From NCBI RefSeq assembly GCF_000182925.2, contig NC_026507.1:868001-932000 (forward strand): 64,000 nucleotides of DNA. Direction: 5' to 3'. The position numbers were made by a program, and so were the translations under genes. A model generated the notes under the pieces. It had not been told where the DNA came from. It did not search any database and saw nothing but the letters and a program-made list of their open reading frames with translations. Source of the DNA: Neurospora crassa OR74A (lineage: Eukaryota > Ascomycota > Sordariomycetes > Sordariales > Sordariaceae). Below are positions 47,430-57,845 of the stretch, in pieces; position 1 is the stretch's first letter, and each line of letters opens with the position of its first letter.

Positions 47430-47888
47430 CACAATTTCTGACGTCTCACGCTTAGCACAATCGTATTGTTCATATCTCACACTTTCCCTTTTAAGGATGA
47501 ATCGTGTATGTACTGCATGTGCCCCTAGCTCGGGTTAAGGCACAAGTTCATTGTTCAGAGGTACCTTGTCAATGTCAACAAAGAAACGGCTTTTAACTCC
47601 CTCTTAGACCCTGAGACCGAAGGAGAAAATTTCGTGTCACCCCCAACGCCATCCAATGAGTTTCCATCACATTCCTTCTACAGCAAATCATCTTATATTA
47701 AGCCTCCCATCTCTCCAAACGCAAACTCAGGACATATATGCCCTTTGTCGACTGATCCATATCATCTGTCGGTGGCGTCTTCAAGTTGAACATGGTCGCG
47801 AAAATCTCACGTCAATGGCAACGATGGCACCCCTATTATTGCGATGATTGGGTGGGTGTCGAAGTAGGCGATGGTATATGGTGCGAAG

Positions 47889-48764
47889 CTAATCGCGAGC
47901 GACGATCATGTCGAAGACCTCTGTAAAGTAACTCGTTAGAGGTATTTCAAAGGTACGCTCTATATAATAGTACGAGATACGTACCTAGGTCGTTCAACAT
48001 GCCACAATGGATGTAGATGATAGCGCGAAGAAACTTGCTCTGCACCTCCAGGCGCTCATAGGCCATTCCGCGCGGGATGTTGTGCCTATATGCTGGATTT
48101 CCGATGAGGACGGCATCCAATTGCTCCAGAATCCGTTCCGCAGCGCTTCTCACCACCCGTGGGGAGGTGCCCGTTCTATACGCGTGCTTGAACCACTTGA
48201 TCGCTTCGGCGAGGATCTCGGCTGCGAGGGGTGGGATCCCCCCATTGGCATCAGTCATGTCGGAGACTATGGCGTTTGTCAGAGAGAGGTAGAGAAGAAG
48301 AAGACCGGCGCAAGGAAGGCAAGGGCATACTGATGGTGTCTACAGGAAGGATTTCCAACGCAGTGAGTACAGGAGGAGGCGGAAGATGGAGAATGATCTC
48401 TGTAGTCAGTTAGTACAGGTAAATGTTGGATTATAGCGGCACGAAGAACGCTCGTCCAGAGGGTATCACCGGAGATCACCCATGTAAACTTTGAAGCATA
48501 TGGTGGACACTCACTCTTGATCGTCGTGGACTTTTCCGGGGTGCTGTCGGTAGTCGTCGTTGAGGCAGCTTCGTTGGCTGGCTCAGAGCTGGCAGTAGAA
48601 ACAGGCTCTTGAGGTAGCAACCCCGACTCATCGTCAACATCGGGGGCTGTCGCAAGCTTGGGTTGTTTTCCCTCGTCGTCGACGACGACAGGCTCAGCGG
48701 AGCGCCTTGGAGTTTGCAGCTTCTGCGCTGTGGTACTCCGAGTGATGTATTCGGTGCGCGCCAT
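47889..48764 (-). CDS. F9: group B core-family protein
   Basis: Four phase-1 exons on the minus strand (48764-48515, 48399-48331, 48266-47985, 47920-47889) give 210 residues. Exon 1 starts MARTEYITRSTTAQ and is Thr/Ser/Glu-rich. Exon 2 (69 nt) ends LEILPVDTI, the pre-core motif of groups B-D. The core exon (282 nt) has AAEILAEAIKWFKHA at the start and ERLEVQSKFLRAIIYI at the end. Exon 4 encodes a ten-residue end (EVFDMIVARD). The start was chosen by analogy with MVRVK (F10) and MARVK (F11); an upstream in-frame ATG exists. It is divergent from F10, with 550 bp between the starts. Unknown function. Confidence 0.75.
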
Positions 48765-49314
48765 TGTCGGATACATTATCGAGTGTTGTTGGTCTTGTGT
48801 GTGGCTGTTTCTGGCTTGGGCACTGGATGAAGATTCGAGGTATTGCAAAGGTGGTTGTGGGTGAGGGTGCAGACTAACTGGAAATATTGCGACCGCGAGC
48901 GACGGGATGAACACACGAGCCTGGAAAGGAGGGGTGAAGAGTGGATAGCAAGGTTCTACATGGCGTGTTCGGTGAATTACCCAAGAGTGAGCGAATGTGG
49001 AAGGAACTACCCACGATCAAGGTCCTATTTGCGGTAAACACCATGCCAGTTTGGCGACAGTAAATTGTGAACAACCTGCTTGTCAGAACTTCAGACTTTC
49101 AGTCCTGAGATCTCAGGGTCGCTACCGGAGTCGCATTTCACTTGGCGACAATATATAATACCATCCACTCACCACAATCCTCTTCCACTCTCTTGCACCT
49201 CAACATCATCGACCAAAAATCGCCTACCCGCTCAGCCAACTCTTAGCCTCACCTTCAAAGCAAAAGAACCACCTCCTCTACCAACTACCATACCTAGCCA
49301 CAACAAACGCAACA
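48765..49314. promoter_or_regulatory. Head-to-head promoter region between F9 and F10
   Basis: 550 bp separate the divergent starts of two paralogs, which may be co-regulated. A tatataat box at about 49150 serves the F10 side. The group A core promoter block is not found here. Confidence 0.5.
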
Positions 49315-50218
49315 ATGGTACGCGTAAAGTTTTCGACCAAGGCGCCTCCCCATTGGAAGACACACTCGTCGGACACGAGGCAACGCCAGCAGACCAAGAA
49401 GGGTCGACAGTCCAAGGTCGACAACGACGACGAGACTTGGCTCCTTCTTCCGGAGCCTGCCTCAGACACAGTCATGCCAGAGGTCGACGAACCGACAAAA
49501 GGTAAGCAAGAACCCAGGATACTATTTCCGGTGCTCAATACTGACCCGAAAGTTGTAGTTAACATTCCCTCTCCCCTTCCTGGCACACGCCTACATGCGG
49601 CTATGGACCTGATTCCCATTGGAGACATTGGTAAGTCATCCACGTGGAGTTCCATCACTCCCCTCTGCGCCTTCCCACACTTTGGATCTTCGGTCACTAA
49701 CACAGAGGTATCAACAACAGTCAGCGAGATGTACAATCTCGGCTGTCCTCCAACCAACGAAGAGGTGGTCTCCAACGCGAAGATATTTATCCAAGCTGCG
49801 GCAAATCTCGATGCCACAGGGAAGGTCAAGGACGCGGCGGAAGTCATCCTTGTTGACTTGGCATATACAATTAAAGGTCGCGACACCGGAGCCTTCCCTG
49901 TTGGTCAGCAGTACGAGTATCTTGAGAAGCAGGTCATCTTTCTCGGTACCCTCATTGAGCACATGGGCCACTCTTCCAAGACTGGTAAGTTTTCTGTTGA
50001 TTCATTCCAAACAGTGCCTCTACGAGGTCACGGTGCCAGGACCTGCCTCAATGGCGTCGGCCATTGCTACAACCTACTGACACTCTTTTCTGCTTCTAGT
50101 AACCGGTGCCGCTAAGCCTGCGACAACGAAGCCCGCCAGAAAGCGTGTGTCCCAGTTGCAGCACAATATTCCGAAGACGGACCGCGTCCTCCGTTCAAGA
50201 GCCGCGAGGTCGAACTAG
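49315..50218 (+). CDS. F10: group B core-family protein with basic tail
   Basis: Four phase-1 exons (49315-49501, 49559-49630, 49721-49984, 50100-50218) give 213 residues. Exon 1 begins MVRVKFSTKAPPHW and is basic, then acidic. Exon 2 (72 nt) reads NIPSPLPGTRLHA and ends MDLIPIGDI. The core (264 nt) starts VSEMYNLGCPP, has AKIFIQAAANLDA and ends LEKQVIFLGTLIEHM. Exon 4 is a basic tail with Arg/Lys clusters (KPARKRV, RSRAARSN), suggesting nuclear localisation or nucleic-acid contact. Intron ends and branch sites are canonical. A 111-codon frame downstream (50303-50638) is probably 3' untranslated sequence. Confidence 0.8.
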
Positions 50219-51187
50219 TCATGTGCGGCGCCATGGAGTCGGGAAGATGGTCTCCGCTCAAGAGTCAAGAGGGCATAGTGGTTCAAATGGCATCCGAGTA
50301 GCATGTACAGAAGCACCATGAGAGACCAAAGACCAAACATGGTCCCAAGCTATTTTGCGCCGAGTACTTCGGAAGGCCGGAGAATACTTGAGACTATGAA
50401 ATGGGATGAACAGCCGATATGTTTCGCGAGACGATTGAGTGGTATTGCGATCGACAGGCGCTCACCACGCAACCACTTGCAGCAACAGGCTCAGGACGAC
50501 CAGCAGCAACAGCAGCAGGAGAGGCGGTGGGTGCTTTCCTGGCAGCCACCGGCTGCAGACGTGGAGATGGCCCTCCCTGCAGCACCAGCCAACCCCGCTG
50601 TCGCTGATCCAGCTGACCCCGACCACCCAGAGCCGTAGTGGAGCATAGGATGGTGAATTTGAGATGACCACTGTAGGAGGGATTAGAAGCATAGAGGAAT
50701 GCAATGAAATGTGAAGCAGCAAGGACACCCCAGACACCTGTTTATTCATCTATATCTTGTAGTGCAACGGTGCTTAACGTGTTGAGGTCCCCAATGATGA
50801 ACATGCAAGTGACTGGTGTACAGAAATCGACAAGACAGATGTGATAACGTTGAGTGTTGACACAGAGTCCCTATGACACTAGTCGTGAGCACATCCCGCA
50901 CTAGACTAGAGAAACAGGCACTTATTGTAGGATGATACATGGGTATCGATGAATCAGATGAGCAACAAATCGGGAAACAAAATAAAACATTGTTGTACTT
51001 TTATGAGAGTGTCCCCATAGAGTACACTACTTCCCCAGATGCAGGTCTGCACTCTTCTCCACCACCATCCCTCCAACATCTCCATTGTGACTACTGTCCA
51101 GCCCCACCGTTGTGTTCTTCATGACTTGATTTGTCAACCCGGTTGTCTCAGTGATTTCGTTGGGAGAACTCGACAGGAGGATGAACA
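50219..51187. other. Intergenic between convergent F10 and F11
   Basis: No supportable gene. A CAG/CAA-rich patch near 50480-50520 produces poly-Gln-like frames. The two genes converge here, so it should contain both 3' ends. Confidence 0.4.
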
Positions 51188-52448
51188 TTAGGCACAAAGC
51201 CTTCCCTCTCTGACATTAAGCGTTGTCCCTATCACGCGTGGAAAGTGTTAGTATGGCTCCTCAAACCATCCGGGAGGATACACATTAGCTGGAAACAACT
51301 ACCGGACGGGATACTTACCTACTTGCCAAGCTCATCAAGAAAGACTTGTTGGAGTCTAAACTTCAAGACCTCTGTCCTCAGGTCCTGTTGAGCGGAGGAC
51401 TCGTTGATCCTGTGCAGTACCTCAAAATCCAGCGTCTTCGCCGCCGTTCTCACTGCTTGTACGGTCTCGTTCTCCCGGGCTCTAGCCAGGAAGACGCGCG
51501 CCTCAGCCGCTACCATTTCTGGAGTGGGTGCTCGCAGCTTGGGCAAATTCTCGGCAAATAAACGGTCGACTGGTGTGGGAAATAGAGGTGTTAGTGGGAG
51601 TCCCATCGAGGATCGGGAGTAACATGGGTTAGGCAGCTGGGACATCTGAAGGGAATGAGCAACTTACTGATGTGGACGACTGGGACCAACTGAAGTGCGG
51701 CCTTGGTACGCGCGTCAGTAGTCGGCTGTACGACTTCGTGGTTTCCCTGCGCGGCGGGTGGCATCGTGGCCTGCTGGTGGACGGTCCCAGCATTTCTAGG
51801 CTGTGAACGATCCATAACTGAAAGCTCCTCGACGTTAATGGCGTAGGCTGCAACAGCAGCCGGAACGGTGATCGGTCTAAATGCGGGAGGGGCGGCGTTT
51901 GTAGAGATGGATGTCGTGGTGGCTTGAACACTGGAGACTGCTTCATTGGCAGGTAGCTCTGGAACATTGTTGTCGTTTCCAAACTCGAACAGTGCCGGGT
52001 CCACCAGGTCCATGTATCCATATTCCTCGTGATCAACGGCAGTAGCGGTCACAGGAGGTGAGACCAAAGCTGTAACACCAGCCGTAGCACTGGCAGGAGC
52101 AGACACTGGAGCCATGGCTGTGGGTGTGTCCGTGATGGTGGTGGTGGCGGTGGTGGTGGCGGGGGTGGCAGAGTTGGAGGCAGCTCTGGTGGCAGCCCTA
52201 GTGACCCTCCTGGTAAAGGGCGTGATACTCGTCGCAGGTCCAGAGTGCGCGTTGGGGTAAGCAGCGGTGGTAGCGCTGGTCTGGACTTCGCGAATTTCGC
52301 CCGCCTCTCTGCGACGGTCTAGCTCCTTCTGGCGCTCTAGCTCCTGAAGCCTACGACGCTCTTCGCGGCGCTCACGACGGTGGAGCAGCTGGCTCCAATC
52401 GGTAACCTCTTCACCTTTGCGTTCCTTTACGTACTTCACACGAGCCAT
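51188..52448 (-). CDS. F11: long group B core-family protein with coiled N-terminus
   Basis: Exon 1 (52448-51668) encodes 260 residues: MARVKYVKERKGEE, then an Arg/Glu-rich coiled-coil-like stretch (RRERREERRRLQELERQ), then a long Ala/Thr/Pro-rich segment. It ends ALQLVPVVHI, which corresponds to the pre-core motif that sits on a separate 69-nt exon in F9, F10 and F12, so exons 1 and 2 appear fused. The core exon (51569-51327, 243 nt) starts IDRLFAENLPKL and ends LKFRLQQVFLDELG at a GC donor (gcaagt). The last exon is most likely 51228-51188, after an actaacacttt branch region, giving 354 residues; an acceptor at 51210 would also close in frame. Only the C-terminus is uncertain. Confidence 0.7.
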
Positions 52449-53851
52449 CTTGGATTGTTAGTCGCGAATAGGTGCTGTTTGTTGGCGATTGCAAAGGTGG
52501 AAAACGAACAAGGTTCGACGATTTTGCTTTGTGTTTTTGGGCGAATTTCTGAGATGAGGTAGAAGTTTTTTATGGTACGATTCGGGGAGGAATGGAATGT
52601 AGAAGGGGATGAGACGGGACGAACCTGTTTGCCTTGACTCCCGAGTGAATGTCTATTTACGCGACCACCTCCGGGCCGGCAACACTTCTGGACACTGTCA
52701 GCTGAGAAACCCTTCTAGCGTCCCACGTAGCTCCGGGACTCGAAACTCCCTTTGGCGCCTACCGTAGAATCAGACCCCTTTGGAAGAGATGACTGATGCC
52801 AGGAGTGAAGATGCCCACTATTCGAATCAAACTATGGTGTCACCTTATGAACTGACAACACATTTAGACCACGCGGTGGCTCAACTGTTAACTGCAATCA
52901 CGGCAGTGATTATATATCTGTGGGACAGATACTGTTTGGTTTGAACTTCTTCTGGTTTGAGGCCCTGCCTCCTCACTTTGGGACGTTTGGGTGTTTTGTC
53001 AAGTATGAATAGCAATATGAACGGCAAAAGTTTGTAGGAAGATGGCAAAAAAACACCACAGACGTTTCCTGCTGTTTCAATGACAGAGAGATCACCACAG
53101 ACGCAAATGCAGACAGTGACAGTTCAACTGGACATGGGTATAGTATCGTAGTGAACGTATGTGATTTCAGTACTTTTTGACTTAATCCACATGATGAAAG
53201 CTAAGATTGAGTATATTGTTGATGGGCAAAAATTGCATGATAGCTGTCAACTTGACGCATTAGTGGGAGGCTTCAGGATACAGAGCTGTTGCTTCTTACA
53301 TCTTGATGCCCATAAGACTTCACAAGCTGGATAGTGTTTTCCGATCTTCACAGACAGTTAAGACACGCGATGTATGTCAAGAATCCTGGTACGAGAAAGG
53401 TCTGTTGGTGCATATACATTTGTAGATGCTGTGGGACGACCTCTACACATACATGGAACACATATCCTGGAATTATATAGCACAGCCTGGCAAAGAAGTC
53501 AACTGGTCACCCGTGCAAACATCATGATGTGAGTAGTCAACACTGCTTTCAACTGACTCCTAGAGTCACTAGTGGTAGCAAGTGACCATTCCATGTGACT
53601 TCACACCAAACATTATCCCATACATTATCTTCCTCATCAACTCAAATATCTCGCTGCCGTCTAATCTGAAGACTTCTTCATTCCATGTCAGATATGACAC
53701 CGGCTCTCCGGCAACATAGTTCGTTCCCCAACTTGGTCATACATGAGTCTCATGCGCAAGGATATGTCGCTTCCGGACGATGGCTTCAACGAAGTCCAGG
53801 GAAGGAAGGACGATGGTCGTTTTGTACGCGTTGCGATACCGACTTCGGCAG
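52449..53851. other. Gene-poor stretch
   Basis: About 1.4 kb holding the F11 promoter on its left side. It is moderately AT-rich and no frame of note occurs between 52.6 and 53.6 kb. Nothing else is recognised. Confidence 0.45.
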
Positions 53852-54793
53852 TCAAATGGAGAGCTCGAGTCGTTGTTCAGGAGAAGACCTCCAGGGTTGG
53901 ACGCCTTGAAGGTCACCGGCTGGGGGGTTACGGGGGCCGTGTAGAGAGTGGCATAAGCCAAAACAGGAGTGGGCGGGGGTTGCGGGGAGCCGGATGACAA
54001 GCGGTGTCAGCATTGCTCCTTTGTATCAAGTCCTCTCAAGGCTATGGTGAGGAGAAGACAAACCGGCACGGATAGCCCTCATGGCCTTGACGAATTGTGT
54101 TTTGGCCTTTAGCGTTTCGTACGCCTTGTGCCTCGCTGTCGTCCGCTCCAGGATTGGTTCAAAATGGTGGATGAGTACGTTTGCCGCAAACCGGATCAGG
54201 GAAGCAGGGTACCATGTACTGCACATGTCCACGAAGTAGTACGTGGCTGCAGTCGCGATGTCTTCCTCATTCGGGATCTGTCCGAGATTTTTGGCAATCA
54301 GGTTATTCACTGTTGGCACGAACATTTCAGCGAGAATTGGCAACATTGAGAGACTCCTTGGGAACAAAGGAACGTACAAATATCTTCTATTGGGATGAGC
54401 TGCATTGCATCCCGTACGTGGGAAGGAGGCAAGCGGATGGTTACCCCTATGGTAGGCTTGGTGTCAGTAGGGGATCCCAACAAATTCTATGGGCGCACGT
54501 CGCAAATTGGGGCGGCTCATACTGTTCTGCTTTTTGGTGTGTGTTCTCCTGGAGAGCGCGGTCTTCGTAGTTGAGTCGGAGGTGGTTGGCTGTGGGAATG
54601 CCCCAGAGGTGGTGTCGCTCTGGTCTCGCTTCTGCCGCTCGTTGCTCTGAAGCTGCCTCAGCCGCTTGCTGGCGTCGCTTTGAGGCTGTATGAGCCTCAC
54701 GCTAGGTCGAGCGAAACGTGCAGAAACACGAAGGAGGGTGCGGTGTTGCACGCTGAACGTTTCGGTCTTCGTCGGGGAGTGTGAGATGGCCAT
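53852..54793 (-). pseudogene. F12: decayed group B core-family gene
   Basis: Exon 1 (54793-54523) starts MAISHSPTKTETFS and is basic. Exon 2 (54446-54378) ends AMQLIPIEDI, the pre-core motif. Both join in phase 1. The core that follows (to about 54061) has IATAATYYFVDM and ends TLKAKTQFVKAMRAIRAG. Between exon 2 and the core only some 20-30 nt remain, too short for an intron, with no acceptor that keeps the frame, so part of the intron and of the core start seems lost. A possible last exon is 53919-53852. I read it as a pseudogene. A missed short exon or sequencing error is the alternative. Confidence 0.55.
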
Positions 54794-55739
54794 TGTGGAC
54801 AGCTGGTACGGTTATGGCTCGTCGTTTTTGGTTGCTGAGATCGGCGTTTGTTAGCGAGAGACCGGGCGCTCCTGAATTGGTGCGGAATCTGGGAAGACGG
54901 TCTTGAAGAGGTGGGAGCAATGGACGAGCGAGGGGTAGCAAAGTACCTACGAGTTGGCGGGCCTTAGGAGGGGTTCACATCGTTGAAATGAAAAAGTAGG
55001 AAAGGAAGGAACCATTGGATCCAGTCTGGCAACCCCGGAACCTTCCTTCAGCCAGATTTCACTTGCGTCCCCGCTGCCCGTACAGTGAATTCCTCCTATA
55101 TACGCCCTGAAAGCATAACGCGTCAATGTTACGCTTGAGATTTTCAGCTTCATCCGAAGAAGGGGAAATGCGGGAATGATCGCCAGTGGAAAATCACTGA
55201 AGAGGATTTATGAAAATCACTTCGAAGACACTTCCGCCCTCAAGCTCATCTTTGAACCAGGCAATTTCTAGGTATTATAATGAAAGATATATACGGCTGG
55301 AGTTGAAAACGACTCAACGACATGCTAGTAGGCGGCTACCACGGAAATCCAAAGGTTCTGCTTTGGGCCGTCGGAGGCCTTTCCATCCGAGCATCTTACA
55401 GGGAAGGAGATTTAGTGAGTATATGATCCCCCTCTGGTTCTGTTCATTACGTCGAGACAGGTTAGTATCTGGTCGAGCAGCGTACCGGCAAGATATGCAA
55501 CGAACCTGAAAGGTTTGAGCACCTGGAGCTGCAGGTGAAGGCACCTCTTCACTTCAAGGTCCTACCCTCTGGATACTTCCCATATGTGGTATTTATAGCC
55601 ACCCCTCAACTGTCCATTTCTCCACCTCCTCCATAAGCACACTGCGAACAATTGTCAACCTCTCGCACTCCGCATCCTACCAAGCTTGTATCCAAAACCC
55701 TCCAAACTCAGTCCCTTCATAGACCAGTATATCTCAACC
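54794..55739. other. Divergent intergenic region between F12 and F13
   Basis: About 0.95 kb with the promoters of two divergent genes. A tatttatag box near 55596 serves F13. Frames here are short and unremarkable. Confidence 0.4.
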
Positions 55740-56601
55740 ATGGATAAAACAAGCGACAAACAACCCGACTTTGTCAACAACGTCCCTCTTCCCGCCGCTG
55801 TCACTCAGAGCAAGGGCAGTCCTCAGCCCGATATGCCACAGCTCCGCCGGATGACGCGCGGTATGATGGCCGCTGGCGGCGTGATCCCTCCCGTCGCCGC
55901 TCCAGCAAAGCGGAAAGTCAGAGTCCAGAAACCCATCATGACCAAGAAAGAAGAGCCCGATGGCCATGAAGACACATCCTCTCAGGGCAAGGCCAGTACG
56001 AAGAAGACAAAAGGTGAGTTATCCAACGCTTGAGTTTGTATCGCTGCCGCGGCTGCGTGCAAGCTGCCTGCGCCTCCACTTTCCAGTGGCTAACACATAT
56101 TGTCTTCTGTAGGATCTTTGCCTGACACCACCGACCCTTGGGGACTTAACCGAAAAGGCGTCCCGGACATGGATAAGCTTGGTAAGTGTAATGCTCAACC
56201 CCCATATGGTACTTACGTCCAGCGCTACTGACACTTAGACAGTCCATCTCCTTACTCGGGGCTATACTAAGATTCCTGATGGCTCTGACTTCGCCGAAGC
56301 TGCCCACAAATACAAGTGGCGCGGAATCGGCCCAGGAAAGCACACGCTCTGGGAGCTGAGGGGCATCACTCTCAGTGAGAAAGTCCAGGCGCGCAAGAAG
56401 GCCAGGGAGAATCCACAAGATAAGATCGCACAGATCAAGCTCAGTCTATGTGAGGAGGTCTTCTCTCACATTGTCAGTAAGTACTTCTGGCGAGCAAGGT
56501 CGTTTATTTGTGAGCATGTGGGCTAACGAACATTAGGCGAGTGGGAGGCTGAGAGATACAGCAGGTGGAGGGGGGACCTCAACAAAATGAAGATGAATTA
56601 A
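55740..56601 (+). CDS. F13: group C core-family protein with basic N-terminus
   Basis: Four phase-1 exons (55740-56013, 56113-56181, 56243-56476, 56537-56601) give 213 residues. Exon 1 has the motif RRMTRGMMAAGGVIPPVAAP followed by a Lys/Arg run (KRKVRVQK). Exon 2 (69 nt) ends KGVPDMDKL. The core exon (234 nt) starts VHLLTRGYTKIPDGSD, contains EAAHKYKWRG and EKVQARKKARENPQDKI, and ends IKLSLCEEVFSHIV. The tail exon is SEWEAERYSRWRG to KMKMN. The basic N-terminus suggests a nuclear protein. Gene architecture links it to groups B and D, while sequence similarity of the core is remote. F14 is a clear paralog. Function unknown. Confidence 0.83.
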
Positions 56602-57017
56602 GGAATCAAATGGCAACGGTTTTCAAAACGGTTTTGCTCGATATCTTCCTGTCGACTCCTCTGCAGTGATCCTCACTTGAATCTTCAACAATCAAGGATG
56701 TCGTGGGTTCCACTCTGTAGATATTACATCGGTCTCGTTGGCTTTTAACTTTGAGTAACGGGTAGTTTAAGCTTTCCTAAGGTTAGCATCTGGTCTGGTA
56801 TATAGCAATGCTGGCATACTACCACAGTTCAACGACGTGTAAAGGTTGAAGGTTTGCAAAACTGCTAGTGAACAAGATTTACCCCTCCAGGTTTCCGTCT
56901 TCTCTGTGGGCTTCTTTTTCCTGGCAATTTCAGCCACTCCAGATTTCTCTTGTCTTTTCCCATAAACCACTAACCAACTACAAATCACCAGCCAACATTA
57001 GCAAAGGCTGATGGAAG

Positions 57018-57845
57018 ATGTTTCCTCAACAAGCAACGAAAGCCATGGAGGACGCAGTAAACACAGACCGCGATGTCCCTGAGGACCGTCGCATGACGCG
57101 CGGTATGAAGGCCGCGGGTGAAGTGATTCCTCCGGTCGTTCCCCCCGTTAAGAAGCGGTCGAGATTGCAGAAGTCCAAGCCGATCGATGTAAAGCCAGAG
57201 GATTCCAAGGACAATGACAACAGGTCATCTCAGGATCTTTACCAACTCTCAGTCAAGCGCAAGAAGGCAAAGAGTGAGTATTCCAACAACCTCCTCATTT
57301 GCCCGTGTAATCTTTTTGTGACTTGGAAACTAACAGGGTCATGTTCTGTAGCACCTCCGTTTGACCCCACCAATCCGTGGGCATGCGGCCCAGATGGCGT
57401 TCCAGTCATTGACAGAATCGGTAGGTGTGCTTCCCTCAATCTCCTTCGTGTGATTTGGTCCAAGCCGCTGACACTTATCAACAGTCTGGCATCTCACCAG
57501 AGCCTACGCCAGGACCCCCACAGAAGATGAACTATCGGAGGCGGTCCACAAGTACAAGTGGCGCGCCACTACAAAACATAGTCTTGGGGATCTGAAGACG
57601 ATGGCCCTTACCGAGAAGCACCAGGCTCGCAAGAAGCTGGCAGAGAATCCCGAAGACAAGCTCCAGCAAATCAAACTTGATCTACTCAAGGTGATCACTG
57701 CCCACAGCACGGGTAAGTACCATATATCAGTGAAGGCTTTCAGAGAATAGAGGAACATGTGAGCTAACAGATTGTCTTAGGCGAGTACTCCGACGCTATG
57801 TCCGCAAAATGGAGAGAGGGTCGCGAAAAGGTCAAGATGGACTAG
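57018..57845 (+). CDS. F14: group C core-family protein, paralog of F13
   Basis: Four phase-1 exons (57018-57273, 57352-57420, 57485-57712, 57781-57845) give 205 residues. Exon 1 shares RRMTRGMKAAGEVIPPVVPP and a following KKRSRLQK with F13. Exon 2 (69 nt) has DPTNPWACGPDGVPVIDRI. The core exon (228 nt) has VWHLTRAYARTPTEDELSEA, HKYKWRATTKHSLGDLK and EKHQARKKLAENPEDKLQQI. The tail exon GEYSDAMSAKWREGREKVKM resembles that of F13. Distance and direction show a tandem duplication. The intron that follows the core keeps a near-identical donor (gtaagtac). Nuclear location is inferred only from the basic N-terminus. Confidence 0.83.

Noticed and set aside
50303-50638. 111-codon frame with a poly-Gln part after F10
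   Set aside because: Probably 3' untranslated sequence of F10; low complexity, and three frames are open at once because of the CAG/CAA-rich patch.
53743-53997. 84-codon plus-strand frame
   Set aside because: Antisense to the proposed last exon of F12, without independent support.
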